Part shown: in pieces, positions 51,106 through 62,153 of the stretch
Numbering within the stretch: the stretch's first letter is position 1
Layout of the letters: each line of letters starts with the position of its first letter
Source: Bacteroidota bacterium
GTDB taxonomy: Bacteria; Bacteroidota; Bacteroidia; UBA4408
Length of the DNA: 64,000 nt
Reading direction: 5' to 3'
Assembly (NCBI GenBank): GCA_963169745.1
Contig: CAUJCU010000019.1
Coordinates: 62,001-126,000 of the forward strand
Translations under genes and position numbers: made by a program
The notes under the pieces: model-generated
What the model was told of the DNA's origin: nothing
The model's database searches: none
What the model saw: the letters and a program-made list of their open reading frames with translations, nothing else

Positions 51106-54100
51106 ATGAATTTAAAACTACAAGTTAATCCCAGCAGATTCTTTTTTCTGGCGATTTTTACCTTTTTTCTGTTTGCAACCACAACCTCACGAGCCGATTG
51201 TACAGTTAGTTCAAATGTAAACGCTACTTCATTAACTGGATGTTCAGGAATTATGACAATTACGGCAACGGTAACTGTTAACTCAAATGTTTCTTTTAAT
51301 GCGGGGCTAACAAAAATTATTATTAATTCAGGTGGGAATATTCGTTTTACGGCTAATAGCACTTTGACTTTACCGGCTGGCTGTGTTATTGAAATTAATG
51401 GTACAGGTGATATCTCAGCAAGCAGTTGTAACAATTTTCGTAGAATAAGAATAGGGGCCACCACTATTGCATCATGCAATGGGTGGGGATTCCCATACAC
51501 TTTTGCACAACTGGTGGCAAACGGAGGGTATTATGGGGCTCCTAGTTTTACGGCATCATCAAATAATCCTACTTGCACAAATAGTGTACTAAATTTAACT
51601 GCCACCCGAAACAATGTGAACGGAGGCCCTAGTGGCGTGGCCGCCTTTACCTATAGTTGGACAGGCCCGGGAGGCTGGACAAGCAGTGTTCAAAACCCAA
51701 CTAGAAACCCAGCCGTAGCCGGAACTTATACTGTTACCGTTACTGATGTGGGTGGAGAAACAACGACCTCTAATGTTGTCATAGCAGCCTTAAATACACC
51801 TCCTGCAGCCCCTAGTGCTACTGGAGATGATTCTCGATGTGGCCCCGGCACTTTAACCGTCTTAGCAATACCGGCAATGAATACTACCGTTGACTGGTAT
51901 GCTAGTGCTTCAGGAGGGACTGTGTTGCCTGGTGGTTCAGGAACACTTTCCTATACTACTCCAATCATTTTTTCAACCACCACTTATTATGCTGAATCTA
52001 GAAGCACTATTACAGGGTGTGTGTCTTCCTCAAGAAGATCAGCAGTTGCAACAATAATTAACAATCCTACAGCTCCTACAAGCCCTGTAGGGGCTACTCG
52101 CTGTAATGCCGGATCATTAAGTATCTCAGCTACAGCACCGGGAGGTGCTACCATTGATTGGTATGCTAATTCCTCCGGAGGAACAGTTCTACCTGGCGGT
52201 TCAGGAACACTTACTTACACCACCCCAGTAATTGGTTCAACCACTACTTACTATGCCCAGTCAAGAACCACTGTAGGTGGATGTATATCACCAACAAGAA
52301 CTCCTGTTACAGCTACCATCAGTAGTATTCCTGCTGCTCCGGTTATTACGGCTGATTATTGTGTTCTAGGAAACGGAAGTGTTCGTTTAACTTCTAGTTA
52401 CTCGAGCGGAAATACTTGGACTACAGGTGAAACCACTCAAATAATTGATGTAAATTTAGCCGGTAGCTACTCTGTAACGTATAATAGTGGTGACCCTGGG
52501 TGTTCTTCAATTAGCTCCGTAACTGTTGGAAATGAATTGACTGTAAATGGAAATTTTGAACTGTGGAATGGAAATTTTAATTCTGCTTACACTTATCATG
52601 ACAGCAGTGTGGTGGGGCCATCGGCTCTATGGGCTGAAGGACTATATACTGTAGCAGCAAATGCACACAATTACCACTCTAATTTTTGGGGAAAATCAAG
52701 AACGAATCCTGGAACAGGTAAATTTTTAATGGTTAACGGCAGTGGCTCTACTCCGGTAGTGTGGGAGCAGAATGTAAATGTTGTAGCCGGAACAACTTAT
52801 TATTTCTCTGCTTATGGTCTAAGTTTAAATACAGTAGTACCTTATGCTCAACTTCAGTTTAACATTGACGGAACACAACTTGGTTCTGTGGGTGTTTTAG
52901 GAGCAGGTACACCTGCTGAGAATGGTCCTTTTAATTGGGTTCGATTTTTTGGTGAATATACTGCTCCGTCAACCGGAACAATTACTTTATCTATTCGGGA
53001 TATCGAAAGCGCCTTGGGAGGAAATGACTTTGGCTTGGACGATATATCGTTTTCAACACTTTCACCTTCTGTCGTAAATGTTGACCCAACCGTTAATAAT
53101 GGAGCAGGGGTGTGTATAGGAGATGTTATTAATCTAAAATCCAATAGGACTGGAGGAATGAGTCCTTTCACTTTTTCATGGACTGGTCCATCGGGTTATA
53201 CATCAGCTCTGAGCAATCCTGTTATTGCTTCGGCAGCAGCCTCTAACGCTGGTGTTTATACGGTATCTGTAACTGATGCTCATGGCTGTACCTCGGCTGG
53301 AAGCTATACAGTGGTAATCAATCCTACTTCGGCCGTTACTTCTACTATTTCTAATTCGGGTCCTATCTGTTTAGGTACTACTATAAATTTAACTTCTACC
53401 CCGGCAGCCGGAACAACTGCTACATTGATTCATGAAACTTTTGATGGTTTAACCAATTTATGGACAACTACGAATACTTCTACCGGGGGTACTCCGGCTG
53501 CAGCAGCTTGGACTCTACGTTCTAGCTCTTATTCTAATGGTGCTGCTACTTTTGTTTCAGATGATGCGACTCAATTTTACTTATCGGATAGTTATTCTCA
53601 AGCCGGAACTACTACCAATACTATTTTACAGTCACCTGTACTAAATTCCAATGGTTATACAACTCTAACCCTAAGTTTAAAGCATTATTTCAGATACGCT
53701 GGAGTTTCTGGAGAATCAGCCAGGGTGCAGGTATCAACAAATGGTAGTACATGGACCACTGTTGCTACTTATACCTCTAATCAGGGGGCTCCAAATAGTT
53801 TTGCTACTGCTTCTATTAACCTAAATGCCTATATTAATCAAGCTACTTTATACCTTCGTTTTAGGTATGATGCAAATGCAGCAGCAAGGTATTGGGCTAT
53901 AAATACAGTTTCTATTACAGGAGGAACTACAGCTACCAATAGTTGGACCTCCAACCCTCCTGGGTTTTCGTCTGCTTTGGCTAATCCAAGCGGTGTTTTG
54001 CCTACTGAATCAACTTGCTATACAGCAACAGTAACCAGTTCAATTGGTTGTTCTGCTTCTGCTACACCTGTATGTGTAGTTGTTACTGATCCCACTGTTA

Positions 54101-57100
54101 CATCAACAACTCCGGCAACAACTTGCGGGCCTGCTTCTGTTACTCTGGGTGCTTCTGTTGCAGGAGGTGGTACAGTTGATTGGTATGCTACGCCAACCGG
54201 AGGCACTCCACTGCCAGGCGGTACAGCAACTTTAACATATACTACTCCATTTATCAGTAATACAACTACCTATTATGCACAGGGAAGAACTACCAGCCCT
54301 ATTGTATGTAATGCTGCCTCAAGAGTACCTGTTGTAGCAACTGTTAATCCGGTTCCTGCACCAACAGCAAGTATATCGGCTCCTTCAATTTGCGCAGGCC
54401 AAACTATAGATCTTTCTTCTTCAAGCGGAGTTTCTTATCCTGCTACTATTTTAAATGAGACCTTTAATGCAGGTTTAGGGTCTTGGACTGCCATCAACAC
54501 TTCAACCGGTGGAACACCTGCTAATGCTGCTTGGACAAACAGAGCTAATAATTATACGACACCTGATGGGACTACCATTTCACCAGGAAGTGCCTTTATG
54601 TTATCTGACAGCAGAGCTCAGGGAGCAGGGACAACCACTACGCAAACGACCTTGATTTCTCCTTCTTTTAGTACCATAGGGTATTCGGACGTGTCTTTAA
54701 GTTTGGATCACTATTTCAGATTCCAAGGAGTAACAGGCGAGTCCATAAATATTGAAGTTTCTAAAGATGGTTCAACATGGGTTACAGAGCAAACTTACAC
54801 CTCGAACCAAGGAGTATCTAACAATTTTACAACACCAACCATTTCTCTAAACGCTTATATTAATGAAAGCTCCGTTCAGGTTCGTTTTAGATATAATACA
54901 GGAGGACGTGCCAGATATTGGGCTATTAATTCAGTAACGATAACAGGAACAGCTATTACTCATTCTTATAGTTGGACTTCAACCCCCCCAGGTTATTCTT
55001 CCGCTTCACAAAATCCTACGGGAATTTCTCCTGCACTCGGAAGTACTTCTTATACCGTTACCGTAACCAATAGTTTGGGGTGTTCAGCTAATGCTACACC
55101 TGTTTCGGTTACCGTAAATGCTGTTGTTACACCATCGATTTCTATTAATATTAACTCTGGTTCTAACCCGGCATGTAGTGGAACTTCTGTTACTTTTGAG
55201 GCTACACCTACCAATGGGGGCGGTTCACCGGCTTTTCAATGGATAAAAAATGGAGGTAACATTTTGGGAGCTAACTCTTCTACATATACCGCAACAGCAG
55301 GTGTTGATTTTGTAAGTGGTGATTTGATTCGTTGTGTTTTAACCAGTAATGCAACTTGTGCCAGCCCTGTTGTGGCTACCAGTTCAGCAATCACTATGAC
55401 TGTTAACCCATCTGTTACACCAACTATTTCAATCAGTATTTCGCAAAATTCTATTTGCACCGGCTTTGAATTTACAGCTAACATTACAAATGGTGGCGGC
55501 AGTCCTTTATATCAGTGGAAGAAAAACGGAAACAATGTAGGGTCAAATAGTAATACCTACACATCAAGTGCTTTAGTTAATGGCGATATCATAACAGCCG
55601 AATTAACTTCAAGTGCAACATGCCCTACTGTCAATCCTGCAACCTCAAATGCAATTACTGTAAGTCTTACACCACAAGTTACAACATGGACAGGAGCGGG
55701 TAGTAACGATTGGAATTTACCGACCAACTGGAGCAATGCTGTTCCTAATAAAAACAAGAAAGCAATAATTCCTACCGGAACATTAAATTCGCCTCTTATT
55801 ACAGCCTCAGCTGAGGTATATGACTTGCAAATAGACGCAGGTGCAGTTTTAGATATTTTATCAAATAACACCCTTGACGTTTACGGATCTTTTGAAAACA
55901 ATGGAACTTTTAATGCAGCAAGTAGCCTTGTTTCGTTTAAGTCATGTTCAGGCTTAAATACGAATGTGCATAATATAACATCAAGCAATAGTACTACTAC
56001 TACTTTCTACGATATTACTTTAGATGATGCACAAGGAGCAACCCTAACCTCTGATGTTAATCTAATTGGGGCACTTACGCTTACAAATGGAACTTTTACT
56101 AACTCGAGCAACACATTCACAATTAAGTCAAATTCAACTTCAACCGGACGTATTGCGCCCGTTCAACCTACGGCTAATTATAGTGGAAACATTAAAATGG
56201 AACGCTTTGCTCCCGGAGGTGTAACAGGTTGGGCTTTGATTGGAAATAGTATTCAAAGTGCAACTTTAGCAGACTGGATTGATAATTTTCCGATGACCGG
56301 TTTTACAGGAGCTTATCAGGGGCCTTCAATGAACGGATTTGTATCAGTTTATACTTATGATGAAACACCTCCAGGAGTTATAGATGCCCCTGGCGCTTAT
56401 GTGCCTGCAACCAATGTTACCAATCCTATTAGTTTAGGAAAAGGTTTTTGGGTGTATCTAGGTGCGTATGGTGTAGGAGGTAGTAATACTTTAACCACAC
56501 CTGATATTACATTTGAAGTAGAAGGGCAGCCGCATATTGGAAACTTTAACTTTAATCCAAGTTTTACAAATAGTGCAAACTCTGCAGATGGTTTTAACTT
56601 AATAGCTAATCCATACCCAAGCACTATTGATTGGTACGCTACAGCTTGGACAAAAACCAATATGAATGATGCTATATATGTATTTCAGGCTGATAATGGT
56701 CAGTACGCTACTTTTATTAATGGTATTTCGGTTAACGGAGGCTCTAGATATATTGCATCTTCTCAGGCATTCTATGTTCAGGCTAATGCAGCCAACCCGG
56801 TACTGACTGCAACCGAAGATATAAAATCAAACACGAATCCTGTTTTCTTTAAAGAGAAAGAAAAAGCAAATATACTTCGACTCAAAGTTAGCGGATTTGA
56901 TATGAATGACGAAACAGTAATTCACCTGAATAGTAATGCAACGGAACTTTTTGATGGGTCTTATGATGCTGTGAAGTTTTACAGTCCTTCACCTGAATTA
57001 CCGTCTATTGCTTCTATTGCAGATGGGAAAAACCTTACCGTTAACAGCTTACCATTCCAAGGAAAAACAATTCATATTCCTGTTCGGGTTACGGTTGGAA

Positions 57101-58017
57101 AACCTGGTTACTATAGCTTATCTTGGACCGGTGGAGCTAATTTCCCACAAGGTACTTGCATTGTAATTGAAGATCTTGATAATGGAAATAAAACAAACAT
57201 AAGTACTTCTCTTACTTATGAATTCAAAGCCAAAGTGGGCTTCAGAAGCCCAAGATTTATGATTCACATCAGTACCCCTTTACCAAAATCAGTAGTATCT
57301 ACTTCATGTTCCAATAATCATGATGGAAGCATTACGGTTCAAAATGGCTCAGGTTCTACTTGTAAAGTTCAATTATGGAAAGGTCAGGATTTAATTCAGC
57401 AGGCAGAGTTTGATGGTACAGTATATACATTTGACAACTTGAGTATAGGTTCTTATACACTAACCTATCCGGAGATTACGGATTGTGGAGTTATATCTGA
57501 CCCTATTACTATTCAGGCAGAAACAAAAGTAAATGCATCTTTTGTACCTTCTGCATCAAAAGCAGCAATTAATGAGCCTATATCCTTTAAGTCAGAAATG
57601 ATTAAAGGAGCTCAGGTTGAATGGGATTTTGGCGATGGAAATACGGCTACAAACGATGCTGTTGTGTCGCATCAGTATGCGCAGGAAGGTGTTTATGAAG
57701 TTACTCTGAAACAAACAAAAGGTACATGTTCAGAACAACAGACTTTAACAGTAAATATCACAAATACAACAATCAGCAGTGAGTTAATGGATGTTCAAGT
57801 TCAAAATGGAGTTTACTATGCCGTATTTAATTTTAATGAAAATACGCAAGTTGTTATTCATATTATAAATGCCTTAGGGCAACAAATAGGCAACTCACAA
57901 GAGTTTGAAGGGAAAAATGGAAAAATTAAATTGAATTTAGACCAAGCTGCAGAGGGGGTTTATTTAATTAGCTTACAAAGTAAAGATCGCAAAACAACCA
58001 AGCGAATTGTAAAATAG
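51106..58017 (+). CDS. Giant T9SS-secreted adhesin-like protein
   Basis: A 2303-residue predicted surface protein. The signal peptide ends near ATTTSRA (about residue 30). Then, in order: a beta-rich start; an Ig/PKD-like part (about 140-225); two tandem Ig_7-type repeats (about 231-318 and 320-405, each with VDWYA/IDWYA and TTTYYA); a jelly-roll part (about 480-650); a MAM-like jelly-roll (about 770-943) and its second copy (about 1110-1282), both with ETF, YTSNQG and ARYWAIN; a third Ig_7 repeat between them (about 995-1080); two shorter Ig-like repeats (about 1342-1521); a large region with the W-S/DWN motif; a PKD domain (about 2144-2222, WDFGDGNTAT); and a T9SS tail (to 2303). It is followed by a strong terminator and seems to be monocistronic. 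Confidence 0.9.
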   Translation: MNLKLQVNPSRFFFLAIFTFFLFATTTSRADCTVSSNVNATSLTGCSGIMTITATVTVNSNVSFNAGLTKIIINSGGNIRFTANSTLTLPAGCVIEINGTGDISASSCNNFRRIRIGATTIASCNGWGFPYTFAQLVANGGYYGAPSFTASSNNPTCTNSVLNLTATRNNVNGGPSGVAAFTYSWTGPGGWTSSVQNPTRNPAVAGTYTVTVTDVGGETTTSNVVIAALNTPPAAPSATGDDSRCGPGTLTVLAIPAMNTTVDWYASASGGTVLPGGSGTLSYTTPIIFSTTTYYAESRSTITGCVSSSRRSAVATIINNPTAPTSPVGATRCNAGSLSISATAPGGATIDWYANSSGGTVLPGGSGTLTYTTPVIGSTTTYYAQSRTTVGGCISPTRTPVTATISSIPAAPVITADYCVLGNGSVRLTSSYSSGNTWTTGETTQIIDVNLAGSYSVTYNSGDPGCSSISSVTVGNELTVNGNFELWNGNFNSAYTYHDSSVVGPSALWAEGLYTVAANAHNYHSNFWGKSRTNPGTGKFLMVNGSGSTPVVWEQNVNVVAGTTYYFSAYGLSLNTVVPYAQLQFNIDGTQLGSVGVLGAGTPAENGPFNWVRFFGEYTAPSTGTITLSIRDIESALGGNDFGLDDISFSTLSPSVVNVDPTVNNGAGVCIGDVINLKSNRTGGMSPFTFSWTGPSGYTSALSNPVIASAAASNAGVYTVSVTDAHGCTSAGSYTVVINPTSAVTSTISNSGPICLGTTINLTSTPAAGTTATLIHETFDGLTNLWTTTNTSTGGTPAAAAWTLRSSSYSNGAATFVSDDATQFYLSDSYSQAGTTTNTILQSPVLNSNGYTTLTLSLKHYFRYAGVSGESARVQVSTNGSTWTTVATYTSNQGAPNSFATASINLNAYINQATLYLRFRYDANAAARYWAINTVSITGGTTATNSWTSNPPGFSSALANPSGVLPTESTCYTATVTSSIGCSASATPVCVVVTDPTVTSTTPATTCGPASVTLGASVAGGGTVDWYATPTGGTPLPGGTATLTYTTPFISNTTTYYAQGRTTSPIVCNAASRVPVVATVNPVPAPTASISAPSICAGQTIDLSSSSGVSYPATILNETFNAGLGSWTAINTSTGGTPANAAWTNRANNYTTPDGTTISPGSAFMLSDSRAQGAGTTTTQTTLISPSFSTIGYSDVSLSLDHYFRFQGVTGESINIEVSKDGSTWVTEQTYTSNQGVSNNFTTPTISLNAYINESSVQVRFRYNTGGRARYWAINSVTITGTAITHSYSWTSTPPGYSSASQNPTGISPALGSTSYTVTVTNSLGCSANATPVSVTVNAVVTPSISININSGSNPACSGTSVTFEATPTNGGGSPAFQWIKNGGNILGANSSTYTATAGVDFVSGDLIRCVLTSNATCASPVVATSSAITMTVNPSVTPTISISISQNSICTGFEFTANITNGGGSPLYQWKKNGNNVGSNSNTYTSSALVNGDIITAELTSSATCPTVNPATSNAITVSLTPQVTTWTGAGSNDWNLPTNWSNAVPNKNKKAIIPTGTLNSPLITASAEVYDLQIDAGAVLDILSNNTLDVYGSFENNGTFNAASSLVSFKSCSGLNTNVHNITSSNSTTTTFYDITLDDAQGATLTSDVNLIGALTLTNGTFTNSSNTFTIKSNSTSTGRIAPVQPTANYSGNIKMERFAPGGVTGWALIGNSIQSATLADWIDNFPMTGFTGAYQGPSMNGFVSVYTYDETPPGVIDAPGAYVPATNVTNPISLGKGFWVYLGAYGVGGSNTLTTPDITFEVEGQPHIGNFNFNPSFTNSANSADGFNLIANPYPSTIDWYATAWTKTNMNDAIYVFQADNGQYATFINGISVNGGSRYIASSQAFYVQANAANPVLTATEDIKSNTNPVFFKEKEKANILRLKVSGFDMNDETVIHLNSNATELFDGSYDAVKFYSPSPELPSIASIADGKNLTVNSLPFQGKTIHIPVRVTVGKPGYYSLSWTGGANFPQGTCIVIEDLDNGNKTNISTSLTYEFKAKVGFRSPRFMIHISTPLPKSVVSTSCSNNHDGSITVQNGSGSTCKVQLWKGQDLIQQAEFDGTVYTFDNLSIGSYTLTYPEITDCGVISDPITIQAETKVNASFVPSASKAAINEPISFKSEMIKGAQVEWDFGDGNTATNDAVVSHQYAQEGVYEVTLKQTKGTCSEQQTLTVNITNTTISSELMDVQVQNGVYYAVFNFNENTQVVIHIINALGQQIGNSQEFEGKNGKIKLNLDQAAEGVYLISLQSKDRKTTKRIVK

Positions 58018-58038
58018 AAATTACTTGTATTCTTTCTT

Positions 58039-58074
58039 AAAGCGGGCAGAAGTACACCACTGCCCGCTTTTTTT
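58039..58074 (+). terminator. Rho-independent terminator of the giant adhesin gene
   Basis: AAAGCGGGCAG and CTGCCCGCTTT form a perfect 11-bp stem with a 10-base loop, followed by a run of T, starting 22 bases after the stop codon. Confidence 0.9.
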
Positions 58075-58189
58075 GTGTAGTATGGGTACTAATTCAAAAG
58101 AAAATAGTTTAATACAATATTTTTAAATGCAAACAGTAAAATATTATGAATGAATTTGAAGTAATAGGTTTTTTGTTGAAGATTACTTA

Positions 58190-58197
58190 TACTTTTA
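58190..58197 (+). promoter_or_regulatory. Probable -7 promoter element of the module-lipoprotein gene
   Basis: TACTTTTA differs from TAnnTTTG at the last base only and lies 26 bases before the ATG at 58224. A TTTG is present 14 bases further upstream. Confidence 0.35.
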
Positions 58198-58223
58198 CAC
58201 GCTAATTATTCTACTTTTCATAG

Positions 58224-60152
58224 ATGAGATATTTCAACAAATGGCTTATTGAATTCATAGTTTTTCTTGCTTTTTTTATTTCTTCTTGTAATTCTAATCA
58301 GCAGCCATCAAAGCCTGAAAAACCATCGGTAAAGCCTTTACAAGAATATGCTATATTATTTCATGAAAATCTTGATTTTGAAAATTTGAATACAGTTGAT
58401 AAAGCTCCTCCAATTGCTAATTCAAATTCAAAGTTTTTTTATGTAAAACCGGATGTAGAGTTTATTAATGGCTTCAGTAAACCATTAGGCGAAATAAAAA
58501 ATTTTAAAAATATTGATAGTATTAAAATATCCTTCTCATTATTTACTCAAGAAAAATTGCAAAACCTTAAATTGGTTTGGGTTATTGAAGGTCCAGAAAA
58601 CAAAACAGAGCAGTGGTCGGGAAGTTTGTTGGAATCAAAACAATTAAAAGATTGGGACTCTTTTTATTTTACTTTTCCATTTGATGTGAAGTGGCGTAAA
58701 TCAAAAAATACATTAAAAATCTATATTTGGAATGAAGGAAAAAATGAATTTTGGTTAGATAATTTTTCTTATACTTTATTGGGCTTAAAACCCTTAAGTA
58801 CAGTTATAGATACATCTGTAGGTAATTTATTTTATGATTTTGAAACACCAAAAGATTTAATCAATATTGACTGTATCAAAAAAGGAAAAGCATATTCTGG
58901 AATGAGGTGCTGCGATTTAAGTGGAGGTGAGGAATACGGGGTAATGATTAAGCGGAAATTTGGTGATTTGGGATTTCCCATAATTAAAAAAGTAGCTGCC
59001 TCGGTTTGGTTGTACCCCTTGCAGGAAGGTTATGATCTTATGATTACCATAACAATTAAAAGTGCAAAGACAGGTAAAAACATAGATTGGTTTGGGAAAA
59101 GCACCAATAATAATTTTGCTTTAAAAACCTGGACACATTTTAATATAGATGTGAATTTACCTATTGATAAAATAGAACCGGAAGATGAAATAGAAATTGG
59201 AATATGGAATAGAGGAAAGAAAGGTATTTTGGTTGACGATTTTCAAATTGTTTTTGGAACTGATCCTGAGCCTCGAAGTATTGGTGTTTCAGCAAGTAAT
59301 TATTTAACTTTTGAGCCTTTATGGCTTAAAAAGGAAACTATTGATGTAGAGGTATTAAACACATACAAACCCTTTGATGCAGTACTTGGGGGATTATTCT
59401 ATAAAAACAAGGAGAATTTAGAATCCATTTTACATATTTCAGATAAAAATGCCCGCTTGATAAGCTATAATAAATCGTTAAATGCTTTTGTTTCAGTTTG
59501 GGAAACTTCTGATCAATCTCATTTTTTATTAGATACAGCTTATCGCTTTTTAGCTACAGATTTTGACCACAATGGCATAACAGAAATATTGGCTATACAT
59601 AAAATGAACGGAACTTGTCAATTTTATATTTTTAATAACAACCACTGGGAGTTAAAAGAAAAATTACAGTCATTTTTTCCGGCCGATTGGTTAAAACAGT
59701 TTGTTTATATCAGTCCTTTAAAATCGCTTGCTGCCGGTTTTGCTCTCTTTTTACCTGAAAAATCAGAGTTGTTACAATATAAAAACAACTTATGGGTAAA
59801 AAGCAAATTAGATAACACCAACCGCTTTATTCATGCCAAAGACATACTGATGGATTGGAATCAAGGATACGCTTTAAAGTGGAACAATGAATGGCGTTTT
59901 GAACTTCGTCAGATAAAGCTGAATCCTCTTGAAAATACGCTGCAACCAATTGAATTTAAAGGGTTTTTAGGGCAAGCTAACCCCAAATATTATGAATTTA
60001 CAAAAATGCTAAGTGGCTTCTTTGTTCAAAATAAAAATAGAAGTCTAATCGTATTTTCATATAATTGTGCGGATAGTGAATATTTGGGAGATAATTGTAA
60101 TCAGATTGAAAATAATTCTCAGATGCCTAACGCAATTAGCCTTTATCAATAA
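58224..60152 (+). CDS. Lipoprotein with two copies of a beta-rich 'IWN' module
   Basis: A 642-residue lipoprotein (lipobox ISSC, Cys22). Two copies of one beta-sandwich-like module follow: the first (about 45-190) opens NLDFENLN and closes IYIWNEGKNEFWLDNFSYTL; the second (about 200-350) opens FYDFETPKDL and closes IGIWNRGKKGILVDDFQIVF. Both have the core IWN-x-GK and an (L/V)D(N/D)F ending. The remainder (about 370-642) is propeller-like, with DFDHNGITEIL resembling an FG-GAP/VCBS calcium loop. I do not know a named family for the module. It leads a run with the GH16-like gene (15 bases downstream) and a membrane protein. Surface or periplasmic glycan binding is only a suggestion. Confidence 0.75.
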   Translation: MRYFNKWLIEFIVFLAFFISSCNSNQQPSKPEKPSVKPLQEYAILFHENLDFENLNTVDKAPPIANSNSKFFYVKPDVEFINGFSKPLGEIKNFKNIDSIKISFSLFTQEKLQNLKLVWVIEGPENKTEQWSGSLLESKQLKDWDSFYFTFPFDVKWRKSKNTLKIYIWNEGKNEFWLDNFSYTLLGLKPLSTVIDTSVGNLFYDFETPKDLINIDCIKKGKAYSGMRCCDLSGGEEYGVMIKRKFGDLGFPIIKKVAASVWLYPLQEGYDLMITITIKSAKTGKNIDWFGKSTNNNFALKTWTHFNIDVNLPIDKIEPEDEIEIGIWNRGKKGILVDDFQIVFGTDPEPRSIGVSASNYLTFEPLWLKKETIDVEVLNTYKPFDAVLGGLFYKNKENLESILHISDKNARLISYNKSLNAFVSVWETSDQSHFLLDTAYRFLATDFDHNGITEILAIHKMNGTCQFYIFNNNHWELKEKLQSFFPADWLKQFVYISPLKSLAAGFALFLPEKSELLQYKNNLWVKSKLDNTNRFIHAKDILMDWNQGYALKWNNEWRFELRQIKLNPLENTLQPIEFKGFLGQANPKYYEFTKMLSGFFVQNKNRSLIVFSYNCADSEYLGDNCNQIENNSQMPNAISLYQ

Positions 60153-60167
60153 ATTATAGGTATAAAA

Positions 60168-62105
60168 ATGAAGTCTCTAAAAAAGATATTTGTTTATAGT
60201 GTTCTCTCTTTACCCATTTTTATTGTGTTATTTACCTCGTGCCAACCGGGAAATAAAAATAAAACCGGACAAAATAAAGCATTTGAGATACATTCGTTTT
60301 CTGCAATAACTAATTATTTACCTCAGCAGCAGGGAGTAAAATCGATTTACTTAGATTATACGGATGCCCTTGATGGTTTTGTGATACCTTCGCTAACCCA
60401 GGTTGATGGTGGTAATTTTGCCTTTTCTTTTAAACTTCAAAATAATACCAACACCAATCAAGAACTGTACTATAAAATATTTTATCAAAACGAAAGCTAT
60501 AAGTTTCAGGAGTATGACAGTATAACAAGGAGCCAACACCCGCTTGCTGCCGAGAACTTTTATGGAAGTTGGAATGATACAGAAATAACGTTTAAAAAAA
60601 TTACATTACCGGCATCAACAAAAGAACTTCAAATAAACGATGTTTTTAATATTGTTGGAAATCCAAGAAACGAAAGTAAGTATTTTGATAATGATAAAAA
60701 CTGTAGATGGAAAAGAAACCCGAGAGTGGGTAAATACTCTTTTTTACTTGTTGTATGCACTAAAAATGATTGGGAGCATTTACCGTTAGCGGTTAAAAAT
60801 ATTTCGCTCAAGCAAGACAGTACCTTTGTAAACCCATTTTATTATTTTAAGCACACGAAGCCGGGTATAAATACCGAAACTCATTGTGTAGTGGACTCAT
60901 TAGGCCTTATGGTAATTGCTAAGCCCAATTTAGGAACAGGTATTTATGTTAATGCAAGTTCGTTTAATGGAGCTAGTTATGACAAATCTTACTTTTGTAA
61001 TACCTGCGGAGATGATTCCAATTTATTTCGTAATGCACCACTACAGCAATTTATTAATTATGTAGATGCTTCTACAAAGTTTAATAACATTCCGGTATTG
61101 GCAGACATATTAAAAGACAATTACTCGCTTACAGAATATAATTGGAACAAAAGTTTTACTGCTCAAGAGGAGCTTGTGCCAACATTAATTCAAACAACCA
61201 AAAAGCCATGCCAAACCGTATTTTCTGACCCTCAAAATTCAAAAGTAATTATCAAGAATCCAGCAACCAAGTATGGTGAGTGGAAAAAAGAGAGTGTTGG
61301 GGTTATAACCCGTCATGGGCTAACTTATGGCAAATATCGTGTTAAAGTAAAACTTACGGAGTTGTTGAATAAAGAAGGGGTATGGAATGGATTGACCAAT
61401 GCTATTTGGCTTATTACACAAGGGGGCGGAGAGTGGAATTACCGTAGAATATGCCATAGCAATAAGCCCTACATGTCCACTTATTGGGGAGGTGTGCATG
61501 ATAAGAGAGTGCCGGCTGTTGATTATTCGGAAATAGATTTTGAGATTATAAAAACGCCACCTTATTGTCCTGACAATATATTTTCTCCGGTGTATAAGGT
61601 TTCATCAGCTAATAATAAGAATGTAAACAATTGGAACACAACTATGCCTTTTGAGATAAAAGAAAGCAAAGGGAAACTTACTGTAGCATGTACAAACTGG
61701 GATATGGCTTGTATGGAGCCTGAAAATTTTACTACCGGTTGCAACAGCATTTCTTATGGTGGGCAATCCTTTTATACTTTTAGGTGGGATTCTGCTTATC
61801 GGGCTCTTACCGAGCGAAGTGAAGAATTTGATGACAAGCTTTTTGGTGGGCCGTGGTATTATTTTGAAATAGACTGGCGTCCTAAAGAAATAATATGGCG
61901 TATTGGAGACTCACCTCAAAACATGCGGATAGTGGGTTATATGAATGATAAAGTAACTAATGTGCCCAATAATCAAATGCTCTTAATTATTACACAAGAG
62001 TATCATAATACGGTTTGGTGGCCGGGAGCTCCATTTGCACAAAATAATTTACCTTTCCCTTTAAACGACATTCCTGGCGAGATATATGAAATTCAAATTG
62101 AGTAA
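60168..62105 (+). CDS. Lipoprotein with GH16-type catalytic motif
   Basis: A 645-residue lipoprotein (lipobox FTSC, about residue 25). Residues about 40-230 form a beta-rich N-terminal part of its own (NLDYTD-like opening, then KYSFLLVVCTKNDWE); residues about 380-645 show a GH16-type fold. The catalytic signature is E455-I-D457-F-E459 in the segment YSEIDFEI, preceded by GLTYGKYRVKVKLTE and AIWLITQGGGEWNYR, and followed by WYYFEIDWRPKEIIWRIGD. GH16 enzymes cleave beta-glucans, agarans and related polysaccharides, or transglycosylate them. Position 15 bases after the module lipoprotein and 48 bases before the membrane protein gene suggests one operon. The substrate is unknown; the glycan could be self-made. 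Confidence 0.85.
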   Translation: MKSLKKIFVYSVLSLPIFIVLFTSCQPGNKNKTGQNKAFEIHSFSAITNYLPQQQGVKSIYLDYTDALDGFVIPSLTQVDGGNFAFSFKLQNNTNTNQELYYKIFYQNESYKFQEYDSITRSQHPLAAENFYGSWNDTEITFKKITLPASTKELQINDVFNIVGNPRNESKYFDNDKNCRWKRNPRVGKYSFLLVVCTKNDWEHLPLAVKNISLKQDSTFVNPFYYFKHTKPGINTETHCVVDSLGLMVIAKPNLGTGIYVNASSFNGASYDKSYFCNTCGDDSNLFRNAPLQQFINYVDASTKFNNIPVLADILKDNYSLTEYNWNKSFTAQEELVPTLIQTTKKPCQTVFSDPQNSKVIIKNPATKYGEWKKESVGVITRHGLTYGKYRVKVKLTELLNKEGVWNGLTNAIWLITQGGGEWNYRRICHSNKPYMSTYWGGVHDKRVPAVDYSEIDFEIIKTPPYCPDNIFSPVYKVSSANNKNVNNWNTTMPFEIKESKGKLTVACTNWDMACMEPENFTTGCNSISYGGQSFYTFRWDSAYRALTERSEEFDDKLFGGPWYYFEIDWRPKEIIWRIGDSPQNMRIVGYMNDKVTNVPNNQMLLIITQEYHNTVWWPGAPFAQNNLPFPLNDIPGEIYEIQIE

Positions 62106-62153
62106 GAATTAAATTTAGAGCTCAAGTAATTTCATTATTCGTATTATTGTAGT

